Below are positions 12,635-36,930 of a stretch of 64,000 nt of DNA, one piece after another; within the stretch, counting starts at the first letter, position 1, and each line of letters starts with the position of its first letter. Origin of the DNA: Glandiceps talaboti (Eukaryota > Hemichordata > Enteropneusta > Spengelidae); the NCBI RefSeq assembly GCF_964340395.1, contig NC_135570.1, positions 2,540,001-2,604,000 of the forward strand, read 5' to 3'. A program made the translations under genes and the position numbers. The notes beneath the pieces were generated by a model that ran no database searches, was not told the origin of the DNA, and worked only from the letters and a program-made list of their open reading frames with translations.

Positions 12635-14525
12635 CCAACCAACCAATCAACCAATAAATTTATAAGCGTCAATATCCATTGAACACCTAATGTTCAGAGG
12701 CACTGTACAATTACATCTCAACTGAAAAGATATGTTTTCAGGTTCTGTCCAAAGGCACAAGCTGTGAGCTATTGACATGTTTGACAAGTGCAACACTGCT
12801 TCACATGAAATGATGTACACATTACGTGAGTGCTAATGAATATCTCTCATATTTTTTTTTCTGTAGACCCATGTGTAGACTTAGATTGTCCACTTGGTAT
12901 GACTTGTTTTGTTGACAGCAGTATGCAGCCATATTGTTCATGTGTTGATGAATGTTTTGCTGAGGAGGATGAGGACTACTTTGTATGTGACACCAACAAC
13001 ATTACATACCATAGTGAATGTGAATTCTACCGTCAGAAGTGTGCTGATGAGACAATGGCTGATGCTGAACTTGATTACTTTGGAAGTTGCGAAGGTAATT
13101 TTCTCAAAATTATTACTCACACTAGAGTACTAGTACATCAGTGGTTTGATGATATACATAGAACCAAAAAATGCTGTTTCCTTGCTCTGGAATTGTATCT
13201 TGTAGTATTTCCAAACTCAGAGTCTAATTACTTTACCTCATATATTTTGCCTAAATTTATCACTTTGTCTTCTTCAGCAGTTGCTCTGTACATGGTTTAG
13301 TGTAGTAGACTTGCCATTGTCAACAACACCCCAGGGTTTCAAAATCAGGTTCTCTAGTGTTTAATAGCACCATAACTTTTAAAGGCCAGGGTTTCAATTA
13401 AAAAATTCTTCAGCATTAGTGTTATTATGAATGGAGCCAAAACTTAAGTTATATGCTACATTGATAGATGATAGTAATGCTAGAGAATCTAGGGTTGAAA
13501 CCCTGGCCTTAATGTTCTCCAGGGGTCAAGGGTCAATCCTCGGTAAACCACAATGGTGGTGTAAGTACATAAGACAACAGATTAAAATAAAGTTATCTCC
13601 TAAGTATTACTGTCAAGTTATGTAATCTTTAGGGGTCAATACATACAATAACTTGGCTACAGGTGTATGTGATAAATTACAAAATTTACATAATTTTACA
13701 AGAATTTGATGGATAAATTGTCTTTGTTTTCAGAAATGAAACCATGCATGGAAGATGAAATGGAGGAATTCCCACTACGTATGCGGGATTGGTTCAGTAA
13801 AATCATGAAGCAGATGGCTGAATGGGACGAAAAAGATGGTGGTCTGACTGAACCAGAGAAGGAAGTTGAGGAAGAGGCTGAGTTAGACCGCTTACCATAC
13901 ATGAGACCCTCATACTGGAGATTCCAGAAATTGGATGTTGATCCACTCGATGGGTAGGTCACATGACTTGCATTGATAAAGGACCCTTAAGTTACTAATA
14001 TTTCCAAAGCTCTGGAAGAGTAAGGGAGAATAAAATCTAGTAGTGTACAAATGTGTTTAGATTATATGTTAAAGGTCTGTAATTCAATTCCACGGTGCTT
14101 GAATTCCTGTTTTGTTCATGACTTCATTCATCATCATAAAATCAGCAGTCATGATGAAAATTGTAGTCCTCATTTTGCCACATTGTTTGCAGTGCTTACC
14201 TGTAAAATGACCGGAACCTTGATAACTGGAATATGAAGCATTATTAGTGTCATGTTGCTTAGCTTTATGATGATGTTTGGAAAACTCTTGAGAATTTCAA
14301 GAACATTTCTAGTTAGTGAAAATCTGAAACCTTAGCAAAAACTTGGGAGCCTAACATTTTTTGTTTCGTATTTGCAGCTACTTGAGCTTCAGAGAGTTGG
14401 TTGACTTGCGTGCCCCTCTTCAACACTTAGAGCACTGCACCAAGCCATTCTTGCAACGCTGTGATGCTGACAACGATGGTCTGATTCATTTGGAAGAATG
14501 GGCAGACTGTCTCCTCTTGGATTAA
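3060..14525 (+). CDS. SPARC / osteonectin / BM-40, complete coding sequence
   Basis: Secreted calcium- and collagen-binding matricellular glycoprotein of basement membranes. The coding exons are 3060-3131, 11895-12126, 12867-13094, 13734-13953 and 14378-14525. All junctions are GT-AG and in frame, giving 299 residues against about 300 in the family. Residues 1-18 are a signal peptide. Residues 25-101 are the acidic low-affinity calcium domain, with Glu runs. Residues 102-177 are the follistatin-like domain with ten Cys and an N-glycosylation sequon at Asn146 (NIT), where vertebrate SPARC also has one. Residues 178-299 are the EC domain, starting with the family motif FPLRMRDW. It has a variant EF-hand (LDVDPLDGYLSFRE) and a canonical EF-hand DADNDGLIHLEE at 280-291, with four Cys as expected. 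The C-terminus is short (CLLLD). The gene converges on the PDE5 gene. An SMOC or testican relative is unlikely given the length and three-domain order. Confidence 0.97.
4241..4273. repeat. (GGAT)n microsatellite
   Basis: About eight copies of a TGGA/GGAT unit in SPARC intron 1. Confidence 0.9.
4422..4524. repeat. Small hairpin element
   Basis: TCTAGAGGCT near 4427 is inverted as AGCCTCTAGA near 4508, and TTCGAATCT is inverted as AGATTCAAATC nearer the centre. The arms are about 40 bases. It shares its TAGTCTAGAGGCT end with copies at 5723 and 21938. Confidence 0.6.
4603..4640. repeat. (CAA)n microsatellite
   Basis: Twelve or so uninterrupted CAA triplets in SPARC intron 1. Confidence 0.9.
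5143..5250. repeat. Small hairpin element
   Basis: Begins CCCAGATCCAGTAGCC and ends with GGTTCCAGATCCAGCAATG. The inner parts GAAACTTGT and ACAAGTTTC are complementary, as are GATTTCAAA and TTTGAAAG. The arms are about 40 bases around a short centre. It resembles the neighbouring hairpins in size and in its GATTTGAAAGCC core. Confidence 0.5.
5723..5837. repeat. Small hairpin element
   Basis: GTCTAGAGGCTATCCATTGG opens it, and the complement of that stretch (CCAGTGGATTATGAGCCAGA, then TCTAGAC) closes it. GGGTTTGAAA and TTCAAACCC are paired further in. Clearly related to the hairpin at 4422. Confidence 0.65.
7516..7533. repeat. G homopolymer
   Basis: 18 consecutive G. The length in an assembly may be unreliable. 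Confidence 0.9.
7621..7715. repeat. Short tandem repeat of about 30 bp
   Basis: Three degenerate copies of a unit containing GTGATGCAGCACT and CAAAGTTGCTGTTA. Confidence 0.7.
9521..9600. repeat. 41-bp tandem duplication
   Basis: Two copies of a unit starting CTAAGATGGCTTATGGGACA, differing at a few positions, immediately before the 34-bp palindrome. Confidence 0.8.
9594..9641. repeat. 34-bp perfect palindrome flanked by 7-bp direct repeats
   Basis: 9601-9634 is its own reverse complement with no loop: CATAGACAGTGGAGGGG followed by its exact complement, centred on GGGGCCCC. GTTGAAG occurs directly on both sides (9594-9600 and 9635-9641), like a target-site duplication around a tiny insertion. 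Confidence 0.9.
9917..9996 (+). repeat. Dispersed repeat, copy 1 of 2
   Basis: Resembles 19708-19794. Both contain GCCCTC-GTAGC/GTGGT, a gap, then GAGCAGAATAG or AAGCAGAATAG, then GTCTAGCAGC-AGACTA. Unidentified family. Confidence 0.5.
10950..11570 (+). repeat. Pentanucleotide satellite (TGGTR)n with higher-order pattern
   Basis: About 620 bases built from TATGG and TGTGG pentamers, interrupted by TACATTGTGG or TACAGTGTGG blocks. These blocks recur every 55-60 bases (for example at 11221, 11281, 11401, 11461 and 11521), so a higher-order unit of 11-12 pentamers has been amplified. The plus strand is almost free of C. All frames stay open because neither pentamer makes a stop, which explains spurious 200-residue frames on both strands. 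Confidence 0.95.
11895..12126 (+). CDS. SPARC coding exon 2 (acidic domain)
   Basis: Follows acceptor CTGATTAG and ends before GTAAGA. Encodes 77 residues plus one base. A basic stretch (KRERHERKHNKHR) comes first, then a strongly acidic segment with EEIQEEIEEEEE, the low-affinity calcium-binding domain I. This domain varies in sequence between animals but is always Glu-rich. Confidence 0.93.
12127..12866 (+). other. SPARC intron 2
   Basis: Carries a degenerate GACA/GATA tract at about 12185-12265 and an (ATCA)n run at about 12594-12655. Otherwise unremarkable AT-rich sequence. Confidence 0.8.
12594..12655. repeat. (ATCA)n microsatellite
   Basis: About 15 ATCA units, degrading to AACC at the right end, in SPARC intron 2. 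Confidence 0.9.
12867..13094 (+). CDS. SPARC coding exon 3 (follistatin-like domain)
   Basis: Acceptor TTTCTGTAG, donor GTAATT. Contains all ten Cys of the follistatin/Kazal-like module and the sequon NIT. It begins with NPCVDLDC, equivalent to the NPC that opens the vertebrate module. The phase is 1 at both ends, so the domain sits on a symmetric exon. Confidence 0.95.
13095..13733 (+). other. SPARC intron 3
   Basis: Bounded by GTAATT and TTTTCAG. An inverted motif (CCAGGGTTTCAA near 13386 and GGGTTGAAACCCTGG near 13490) suggests a hairpin about 115 bases long. Nothing else noted. Confidence 0.7.
13734..13953 (+). CDS. SPARC coding exon 4 (EC domain, first part)
   Basis: Acceptor TTTTCAG, donor GTAGGT. 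Encodes the start of the extracellular calcium-binding domain: KPCMEDEM, FPLRMRDW, a helical acidic stretch, then RPSYWRFQKLDVDPLDG, which begins the first EF-hand. The junction splits the Gly codon of that EF-hand. Confidence 0.95.
13954..14377 (+). other. SPARC intron 4
   Basis: 424-base intron, GTAGGT to TTTGCAG. No repeat or coding signal seen. Confidence 0.8.
14378..14525 (+). CDS. SPARC coding exon 5 (EF-hand pair, stop)
   Basis: Acceptor TTTGCAG. Encodes the rest of EF-hand 1 (YLSFRELVDLRAPL, as in vertebrate SPARC) and the canonical EF-hand 2 with Asp280, Asp282, Asp284, Gly285 and Glu291, plus the two final disulphide partners. TAA is at 14523-14525. The exon ends at 14526, one base later, with donor GTCAGT. 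Confidence 0.95.
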
Positions 14526-14539
14526 GGTCAGTTTATGCA

Positions 14540-14542
<3 letters not shown>

Positions 14543-14570
<28 letters not shown>
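14543..14570. repeat. (GT)n microsatellite
   Basis: Fourteen GT dinucleotides, starting 16 bases after the SPARC stop-exon donor. Confidence 0.9.
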
Positions 14571-14574
<4 letters not shown>

Positions 14575-15540
14575 GAAAGTTGATACAAGTTACTCATTCA
14601 TTGTTCAATGGAGGGCTTTGCCATGGGAACAAATTGATACATGCATATGTAATAGCAGAACATAAATATTGATGATTTCCAAGTGTAAATGCCTTCAAAT
14701 ACAACACAATCTATAGCATTCCATAATATTGTTAGTTTCCGATATCTAATCCATTATTATTTAAAAAAGTTTAAGTCTTCTTATCTGTTTTATTAATTTT
14801 TGCAGAAAACTATTGTCTGTTTGTTTGTTGTGACACAACTCAGTGACATGGTAGATTGGAATCAAACTAACTTATAAGGTTTTGGAACATGAGGGAGAAG
14901 GGAATGTTAAATTTTTGATGAGCTGTTGGTGTTTCAAAATGTACTTTCCAGAAGCTTACTTGTTTAGGAACATGATAATTATATTCCTCTTTGAAGTTAA
15001 TATTATTTTCTTGATTTGCAGAGGCAGAAATCACACAGAAGGCTGTCCAGCAGATTCCAGGTGCTAAGGCGCCCTCTAGTGGTGTTTTTTAGTGATACTT
15101 TGTTTTCATTATTTACATCAACTCACAAGAGGGGACAGCTAATACTATCTTTTATACCAATGGTGCTACTTTTTTCCATTTTATATTTTAGCCACAGATA
15201 TTTGTTGGTGCTCTTAAAAATATGTGTTTAACGTATTTGGTGTGGGGTAAATTTGAAGAGTTACTTTCAAGGGTCCAGATGAAAAATTCAGTTTTGAAAT
15301 TAGCGGTACTGTAAAATGACCAGTGTTATAGTTGGGACATGTTCTGGTCAACATGTCATGAAAGGCAGAATATTGAAATAGTCAATGATAATATGTATTT
15401 CATCGTCTTGTTTGTCAAAATTACTGTGAAATTTTATTTCTGAAGGTTATAGATTTTAAGATTAGCAAAGATTTATAACTTTTATTCTTAACTCGTTCCC
15501 TGTGCATGTACACACACACAAGCACACACACATTCATGAA

Positions 15541-15673
15541 TGACATACATACATACAGACAGACAGACAGACATACATACATACATACATACATACATAC
15601 GGACGTACGTACATACATACGTACATGCATACATACATACGGATGTACATACATACATACAGACAGACAGACA
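15541..15673. repeat. (ACAT)n/(ACAG)n microsatellite
   Basis: Mixed ACAT, ACAG and ACGT tetramers within the proposed SPARC 3' UTR. Confidence 0.9.
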
Positions 15674-16040
15674 TTTGCATGCACTGGCAAACAGACTTGG
15701 TTCATAAACAGGGTATACTCCACTTCATTGCATATGAAGAGAGTTTTTATAAAAATTCATGCTGCGATCTTTAGATGTCATGTTCTGATAATATTGCAGT
15801 ATTTTTGGTTTAGATTTAAAAATATAACTACCTCGCTGTGTGTTTTAACTTTCATTCAAACACAAAACCCTACAGATGTAATGTGACCACCTAGCACTGT
15901 GTGATTTAGTCATGACCACCTAACTTCCTAGGATATCAGCAGCTATGACTACTGTAATATTGACCACCTAGCTTTGGGCATCTACAGCTGTGACCACCTA
16001 GCTTGTTGATCATTTACCTAGTTTAACATCTTCAAATATA

Positions 16041-16046
16041 AATAAA
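16041..16046 (+). terminator. Possible proximal poly(A) signal of SPARC
   Basis: AATAAA in the predicted 3' UTR exon; an alternative to the signal 400 bases further on. Confidence 0.35.
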
Positions 16047-16446
16047 CAGAATTACACAGAGCTACAGTTTTATGAAATAACATGAAGGGAAACCAGCGGT
16101 CTTGAACTGACTGAAATCAGGTGGTGATTTCACTAATCCAACATCAGTACGGCAAGAATGCATTATAAATTGACCAAATACATTTCCACATGTTAAGACC
16201 TATGCAAAATATTTGCCCAGTGAATTTGGTAGACTGTTTGTGTCGATGTATTGTTTTGAAAATCTTGAATGTCTGTACTGAATTTCAGTTCAGGGCCATC
16301 ACTGCAATGCTATCCTAGCAATGACATCCTACATTTTTTGTAACATTTTTATATAACTAAGTACATGTGGCTACTGTTTTTAAACCTTATATATTTTTTA
16401 ACTCTGAGAATGACTTTGTAGTAATGTACCAATCTTTGTCTGCTGT

Positions 16447-16452
16447 AATAAA
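16447..16452 (+). terminator. Likely poly(A) signal of SPARC
   Basis: AATAAA followed about 30 bases on by a T-rich stretch (TCTTGTTTTCATCTG), the usual layout of a cleavage site. It lies just before the 46-bp tandem array. Confidence 0.45.
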
Positions 16453-16503
16453 CTCATGTAGATGACTCTAGTAAATGCTGTATCTTGTTTTCATCTGATT
16501 ATT

Positions 16504-16820
16504 CACTAGATTAGTAATTGTCATATACCCAGTATCGCTTCCAATTGTGCACTAGATTAGTAATTATCATATACCCAGTATCGCTCCCAATTGTGCACTA
16601 GATTAGTAATTATCATATACCCAGTATCGCTTCTGATTGTGCACTAGATTAGTAATTGTCATATACCCAGTATCGCTTCCAATTGTGCACTAGATTAGTA
16701 ATTATCATATACCCAGTATCGCTTCCAATTGTGCACTAGATTAGTAATTATCATATACCCAGTATCGTTTCCAATTGTGCACTAGATTAGTAATTATCAT
16801 ATACCCAGTATCGCTTCCCA
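16504..16820. repeat. 46-bp tandem repeat, seven copies
   Basis: Unit begins CACTAGATTAGTAATTATCA and ends CCAATTGTG. Copies start every 46 bases from 16504 (last at 16780) with only a few substitutions; the seventh is cut short. It lies about 50 bases past the SPARC poly(A) signal. Confidence 0.95.
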
Positions 16821-17230
16821 TTCAATTCAAATGCAGAGCATGTACATTGTACTGATAATTTTCGGATCACGGCCCGGCATACCTTGCCCAAATATAGCAA
16901 GTGACATGCTCAGCAATATCTGTTCACTCAGTGATTTGGCTATGTTAATTTCTTCACTATTTGGATGTTTCTGCAAATAAAATAATATTAGCACTAACCA
17001 GGGTCCTCACAAAATTAGCAATCAACCAAAGGTTCCTGTAGATGCATCAATCTGAGCACAAACGAGTAGGCTCCTGTAGCTAACATAGAATATCCCTGTG
17101 ATGGTAATATGATGTACTATTGATTTGACACTCAAAGTAAAGAAACACACAAATCAGGTTCATACTATAAAGTGTTGCCTTTATTCAGAATAAGTACTCG
17201 GCAATTTTTGGCATTTTGATTTAAACCTTA

Positions 17231-17255
17231 CATGTGTGTGTGTGTTTGGTTGGAT

Positions 17256-17316
<61 letters not shown>

Positions 17317-17430
17317 ATGTATGTATGTATTTGTGTGTGTATGCATGTGTGTGTATGTATGTGTGTATGTATGTGTGTGTGTGTGTATGTGTGTGCATGC
17401 GTGCATGTATATATGTGCATGTGTGTGTGG
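17231..17430. repeat. (GT)n/(GTAT)n microsatellite
   Basis: GT run, then TATG run, then mixed TATG/TGTG. The open frames across it are low-complexity artefacts. Confidence 0.9.
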
Positions 17431-18311
17431 TTTACAAATGACGAATTCAGCCATACCATTCCATACAGTTACTACAAACACAACCCTTTCTCATAAAATA
17501 TAAATAATACTGAAGATAACTATTGAAATTTGTGAAAGTTGGAAAGTGAGATTGCATTGTGAATAAAAACCTGAATTTACACAAAACTGACTAAAATTTC
17601 CAATACAGTTTTACCAATATAGTGAAAACTTTTCAGTTTCCAGAATAAAACGCAATTTTTTATCCATATGAAACTTTGCATGGATAACATTCACTAAAGT
17701 TCTTTTGTTGTCACTTGTAAAAATGAAAACAATACTTACTGAAATAGTTCGTTCTTCTATACCAAGGGACAAATAACTATCAAAGATCAAATTTAATTAT
17801 TGGCCATTTCTATGTACACATCCATGGTTTTCAAATTTCATCAACTAAATACACCGCATTTGATAAGTGAGAATTTCCAGAATTACTTGGATTCCTCTTT
17901 TACTGTGTTAAAAAATGTTTAAATTCATGTTGAGTAATCCAGCAGTGAGGATATACATTCTGTGATTGAATCAAAAACCAGTTTCATGCAAAGAAATAAT
18001 GAAAATGAGAGATAGAGAGGATATAAATGTTTTAAGATTGTTTATGGAAAAGTAGCTGTCACGGTAAACTTTTCATTACACCTTGAAAAATCAACACACA
18101 ATTTGTTTTATCAGTGAAATTTGCCTTTGTTTCTCTCATTATCACAAGTGAATTCTGCTGAAAAAAGCAGTTGAATGGATGTTTTCATTCCAAAGTATTT
18201 AGAAAGTTGACATTGTGGTCATAAACCCTCGTACTTTGCCTTCATTTTGTTTCTGAAGAACACAAAGATATTTGTAGTAATCAACCTATGGTGTGGTGTG
18301 TGTGCACTATT

Positions 18312-18465
18312 ATTGGAACACTGCCAAAAATCATACAAAACATTGGAACATTGCCAAGAATTGTACAAAACATTGGAACATTGCCAAGATTTGTACAAAA
18401 CATTGGAACATTGCCAAGAATTGTACAAAACATTGGAACATTGCCAATAATCATACAAAACCTGG
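18312..18465. repeat. 30-bp tandem repeat, five copies
   Basis: Unit ATTGGAACATTGCCAAGAAT plus TGTACAAAAC. As 30 is a multiple of three, every open frame repeats a ten-residue peptide (IGTLPRIVQN on the plus strand). I read this as non-coding: there is no splice or start context and codons do not vary synonymously. Confidence 0.9.
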
Positions 18466-19707
18466 GTCTACTTGCCATATTCACAACTACTAAGACTGAA
18501 GGCTATCGGTTCTCTTTTTGGCCGAGGTTTATGTCATGGTCCAAAATGTCACCTTTTCAAAACTTGTTATTCAAACTAAAACATCCATTAATTTTTCTTT
18601 TTTTAAAAAACTCCTATCCCATTCAAAGTAGTATTTTAACACATTTTCATTGTTTCTAAAACCTATACATGGAAATCATACCCACAGTGTATTAAAGTAT
18701 GATATACATGCACTGTACAGAGAGTGGTTCAGGATGACAGTGTATGCGTTAACAAGGACAACAAAAAGGAAACAGTACCTAGAACAAGAATTTTGTCATT
18801 TTAGTATTTGACAAAAGTAGCTGTATTACCAGTACAAAAGTATCCGTGATATAACAACTATTTTAAGTTACATAAAGCATGCCATTGCTAAATTTTCTCT
18901 TTTTTCAATTTGCAAGGACACCAATCATCTTGGATGAAATGATTTTCCTATCTCTCTTCACATTTTTATACAATAAGTAAATTTATATAAATCTATTTAC
19001 ACATACTTTTAATTCTTTTTATCAATGATTGAGTAGGTGTGGTTCATGCCAAGTTTTTTCCCTCCAAGAACCATTTTTAACAGTTTATTAGTGTGGGGTT
19101 CTTTTAATGTAGAATGTGCCTCATAAATAAAAGTCTTAAAATCAAATCCATTGTTGGTTAAAACCAAGAAAATCAGGGGCTGGTGTACTAGTAATGTCAA
19201 TCTCAGTCAGCCATTTTGAAATCCAATATGGCCACCAAATACTATGTTAACTCTAAGTGAAAATAAGACATTGTCAATTTTCTTGAAAATAGGATGATGA
19301 ACCTTCAAATTTCTTATATCAAGAGGACCAGGAACAAACTTTTATATGGCCAAGTTTGGAGAGATTTTAAGAAATATGCTTTGAATGGAATTTTGTCCCC
19401 GAGGTGCTTAATAGTAGAATCCATTCTTTGATTTGGGAAACAAAGAATTCAAGGTATTTTGCTTGCAAAATCCTGACTGGTGTGTAAGGTATGCTGCATC
19501 AGAGCATTCTCATGCATTCACTCAATCCCTTTCACAGATCAGGCCTTTAAGGTGCAACAATATGACATATCTTACGGTCCATTAATCACTAGATCCTTAC
19601 ATAACCCTCACTGTTATTTCATTGGTCAATATTTCAATGACATAATACTTATTCTCCAATATTATTTGTTACATTATTGAATAATTGAATCTGTCTTGGT
19701 GCAGCTT

Positions 19708-19794
19708 TGGGTTAGCGCCCTCGGTGGTTACCTTAAACCATTTTTAAAGTAAGCAGAATAGCCTGTCTCTGCGGGGTCTAGCAGCTAGACTAAT
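19708..19794 (+). repeat. Dispersed repeat, copy 2 of 2
   Basis: Partner of 9917-9996; shares GCGCCCTC, AAGCAGAATAG and GTCTAGCAGC-AGACTA blocks. Confidence 0.5.
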
Positions 19795-20289
19795 TTTACA
19801 TCTGTTTTCAGAAATTATATTTTTTTTCTGTTTTCAAAATACAGAACTGAAAGAGCTAAAAAGAACTAAGTTTATTACAGCTTACTTTTACATTGTTTGC
19901 AGCATATAGTTAAGATGCATAGAAGCCAATATCACACAATGTAAGCATTTTAAATGCAGATGAAAAACCAAAAAATCAAAACTTCATTAAAGTGAAAAAA
20001 AAACACATTAAAAGCATGAAATTAAAATAACATTAAACAACAAACAAAAAAACATCATTTACTACAAGAACACATAAATACTACAAGTTCATTATCAAAT
20101 CATACTAAATTTAAAATAATAAAACTTATAAAGAGTTGAAAAGTTGGAAAGTATAACGCAACTGTTTTTTTAAAAATCTTTTTAAATTTGAAAATAAGAA
20201 AGACTACAACATATGACTACACATTTAATAGCTTTGAGCTGTTGAGCTTTGAGTGAAATTACCTCAAATTTTACACTGTCTACATAAAT

Positions 20290-20620
20290 TTATGATATTC
20301 TTTGAAATCACACTGGTCACATGTCCATGCAGTTTGTCATATCAAATCATATGCTTATAACATGACCTAAACATGTTTGTTACACTAAGTTGTGGGTTGG
20401 TCACATGTATGGAGCAAGTTTGTCGCAATGTTTTGTATTTTGGTCACATGCACATAACATGTTGGTCAAATGTCAAAAGTATATCTGTGACAAAATGTTA
20501 CACAATTGTCACACGTCAAGCACATTTGGTCACTTGTCCAAAGCATGTTTTCCACAACAGGTGGCATGATGGTCACATGATGGTCACATGCCCATAACAT
20601 GCACATAACATGTACAAAGT
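20290..20620. repeat. Degenerate short repeats rich in GGTCACATG and ATAACATG
   Basis: TGGTCACATG or a close variant occurs about seven times at irregular spacing, with ATAACATG in between. Looks like a decayed minisatellite. Confidence 0.6.
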
Positions 20621-21933
20621 TATATATGATGGACATTTTATTGATGAGTTGTCATCGATGACGAGTTGTTGGGAAAGTATCAAATAAACAGCAGTCTGCG
20701 TAAAACAGTTATAGTGTATTTAGAACTGAACTTGTAGTTTACGTTCATTGTCCTTCATAAATATAGAACAGACTACAGTGTAACATGTAAACTTTACACA
20801 AACTGGAAGACTGTGAAAACACTACAATTACATAAAGCACAATATATGAAGGTTTGAATAAGAAATATAATATATATCGCAACTAGACGCAGTTTATAAA
20901 TAAAATCTAACATATATGATTAAAATTATTTACATTTGCATTTATAGCATTTAAGACTAGCGAGATCATCTATTATGCGAACGATACAACTCTTTTAATT
21001 AGAAGTGTTTTCATAATGTTTTCTTTGGTTAATTTTACATACTTGCCTAGACTGCCCTCCTTAAAGAAAGTGGCTCAAAATAGAAAGGTTTACTGGGAGA
21101 AACATGCAGCTTTTTACTGCAGACAATTTTTAATTATTTGCAGCCAACTTAGCATATGCTAGCAAAATCAAAACCAAAATGGGTTTGAAAGGTGTATTTT
21201 AGCAGGAATGAGTTTTAAAGACAACAGGTACCTGTTTGTAAAAATATCCTTTTTCTTACTTCCAAGTTTCTCAGGTTACTTATTTTAAACTGAAGGTGTG
21301 TACAGGTTTAAAGAAGACAATATTTCGTTAAATTAAAAAAAAATGATTACAAAGTACTTTTAAAAGCATTTTTAAGTCAGCCTCTTATCTATTCTCTCTT
21401 TGAGTTAATTTTCAGCAAACTAGAGAGACTTCTGAGGTATCATGTGAAAAAAAACCAATATGGTTTTTCATACAAAATTAAAGCAAACTAGGGAGCATTA
21501 GTAAATGAGGTATCACATGACTTTATGCAACCAATGAGGCTAATTTTTACATAAAGTTGGGCACTATGCAGCAAGGTATCACATGCCTTAAAGTAACCAA
21601 TGGGATTGTCTTTTATTTTATCAAAATTTGTTGATTAAAAAGGTGACAAAGAAAATCTGATGTTTGATGGGAATCTACTTCATATTATGATAATCACCTG
21701 TATAATATATGCAGGAATATTTAAATGTGACCTATGATCTTCATTTCATCATCAGTTATGCATTTGTATTTACTTCTTGTATATTTATATTGTCAGGGTC
21801 ACAGACATGACTAAATCAGATCAAACTATTTTTGTGGCCCTCACTAGATATACTAGCTGTCCTGATAACGTCCTCTTTTTGAAATGTACATATATGTTTG
21901 TATCTGATGAATAAATAATCCAATGATCTACAC

Positions 21934-22015
21934 AAAGTTAGTCTAGAGGCTATTTGTGGCTTCCAAGATCTCTGTTTACCCGGTGAAAAGATTGTAAAGA
22001 TTATGTCATACCTTA
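21934..22015. repeat. Partial hairpin-family copy
   Basis: AGTCTAGAGGCTATTTGTGGCTT matches one arm of the hairpins at 4422 and 5723; the second arm is absent or too decayed to see. Confidence 0.45.
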
Positions 22016-22943
22016 TCAACTTCATAATGTAAAACACTATAGTTGGTTTTTTATAATTTCAAACTTCACACCCCTGTTTTTCTGTCAGATAGAATCACCC
22101 TCCATATGGTAGAATGGGGTCATACCATATTTTTGTGGAAAAAGTGGTAAATCTGTTTGTCTCCTTTTGCACTCTATCAGCAAAGTCTGCCCCAACACAA
22201 TGATGTTTAACTTATTACCTTCAAAGATTTTTGAAATTTCAACATTTTTTAAATTTTGAAACTTTCAAAATTTGAGATTTTGATTTCTGTTTGCAGTATT
22301 TTGATGAGAAGTGTATATTGAGTTGAATTATATAGCTTTGTATGACATATCAAATTGAGTAGACAAAAAGGGAGTATGACACTTGACCCCAGCTCTTAAC
22401 CTTTTCAACTTTGACCCATAATAACATATGCATTTATGCATATCACCATGGCGATTCTAGGGGAAGGAATTCAAACTTTAAAGGTGTGATGTGTAGAAGC
22501 ATGTCTTGGAGACAAAGTGCAAATGAAGCAAGTAGTTACTTTCCATTCCAATTCTGTCCTTTTCCTGCACATTTGTGTTTCTTCTTAAAAAAGCTGCCAG
22601 TGATTAGCTTTCAAAGTTGGCGAAGGAGTTTGATAAAAACCCTGATAATTCTAAGTGACTACATGGCTGTGTGGTATTGAGAGGATAGTCCTGAGTGTTA
22701 TTGTTTTGTTGGCAATGAGATTGTTTATCATATCAAGTCATACACCCAATCACACAGACAACTATAAGAAATAAAATAAGATTTCCATAAACTCTCCCCT
22801 CCATATGTACATGCATACTATTTCAGTGAACTTCCTAAATACCAAGTACCTTGGTACCTCTCTACCATGACTCACTTTTACCTTATTCCCACGTGTCCCT
22901 ATCCTTCCCAGCATCCCTAAAATTAGCATTCATTATTCTTGTT

Positions 22944-35941
<12,998 letters not shown>

Positions 35942-36405
35942 CTGCAATAGAGAAAAAGTATACACCTTTAAATATAAACAGCGCCCTCAATACAACAACT
36001 TAAAATTCTTTTCTTTTTCATAACATGCACATTTATTATCAACAGCGCCCTGAGCAGCAGTAATGATGATTATTTTGTTTTCTTCATGACGTTATTGTAA
36101 TGAATACATAGTAATATTACATTAACACAAGTATAAATAACTAACACTTTTAATCATGAACATTGTATATGACAAACAGCTGAAAAATAAGCTCTATGAA
36201 ATTGGCTTAGCAAAAATTAAAATCTTTAATTACAAAAAAAATTGTTTCCAGCAATGACAATCTATTAAATGTGTGATAACAAAGAGAAGTATGATTGAAA
36301 TGAAGATATGTTGACAAGGAATTCATATTTGACTATTTCAGATGTTTTACAAGTTACAATTTGGTGGTGTTAATATTTGGTTACAATTTGGTGGCACAGG
36401 ATATG

Positions 36406-36420
36406 TGGGGGGGGGGGGGG
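36406..36420. repeat. G homopolymer
   Basis: About 14 consecutive G after TATGT. Confidence 0.85.
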
Positions 36421-36869
36421 ATTGAGAGTAGAGCTACATTTTGTAAATTTATACACCCTAATCTTGTACCATTATTTACTGTTTCCAGGAGTCCCACACG
36501 ATGAGTATTACTATTTTCTGACTCCTGTTATCCGATCTGATTGTTAGCTTCCTATGTATTTATGTTTATGATGTCATTGTTCTCTTCTGGATCAGGTAAT
36601 AAAAGATGTCACATCATATATCATATCGTAATAAGGGTTTAAAAACTATGCCTCGTCAAGTTTTTAACAGGGAATTACCTTTACCGGGTATTATAATATT
36701 AAAGTCTAATTCTACCCAGGAATCAATCTTGATAGTTTCCTAAATCCCCTTAAATCTATATTAGCTGTAATTGGAGTATTATTTTGCAATTAGACAACCA
36801 ACAATGTATTCACTGTTTAAATCAAAATGCCAATAATGAATCATTTGTACATTTTATACTTTACATTTT

Positions 36870-36930
36870 ATCCAGACATAGTCTGTAAGGTATGCTGTGA
36901 CGGGGCACCCTCACACATCGGCCAACCAAA
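36870..36930 (+). repeat. Dispersed repeat, copy 2
   Basis: Contains AGTCTGTAAGGTATGCTGTG then ACGGGGCACCCTCACACATC; matches the reverse strand of 611-667. Confidence 0.55.

Larger units (their letters stand above)
15022..16470 (+). other. SPARC 3' UTR exon (proposed)
   Basis: The coding exon ends one base after its stop codon at a GTCAGT donor. The next good acceptor is TTGATTTGCAG before 15022. From there no in-frame coding is needed, so this is read as a terminal 3' UTR exon. It contains an ACAT/ACAG microsatellite and four repeats of a GACCACCTA motif (15887-16000). The end is placed by poly(A) signals at 16041-16046 and 16447-16452. Transcript data are needed to fix it. Confidence 0.55.
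16471..22943. other. Convergent 3' region between SPARC and PDE5
   Basis: No recognised exon on either strand. It contains tandem repeats (16504, 17231, 18312, 20290), a dispersed repeat at 19708 and a half hairpin at 21938. Part is probably PDE5 3' UTR. Minus-strand AATAAA signals occur at about 21612, 20636, 19871 and 17180, and I cannot choose among them. Confidence 0.55.

Noticed and set aside
18219-18659. 123-codon frame with a ten-residue repeat
   Set aside because: A 30-bp tandem repeat necessarily yields a repeated peptide; there is no sign of selection on codons.
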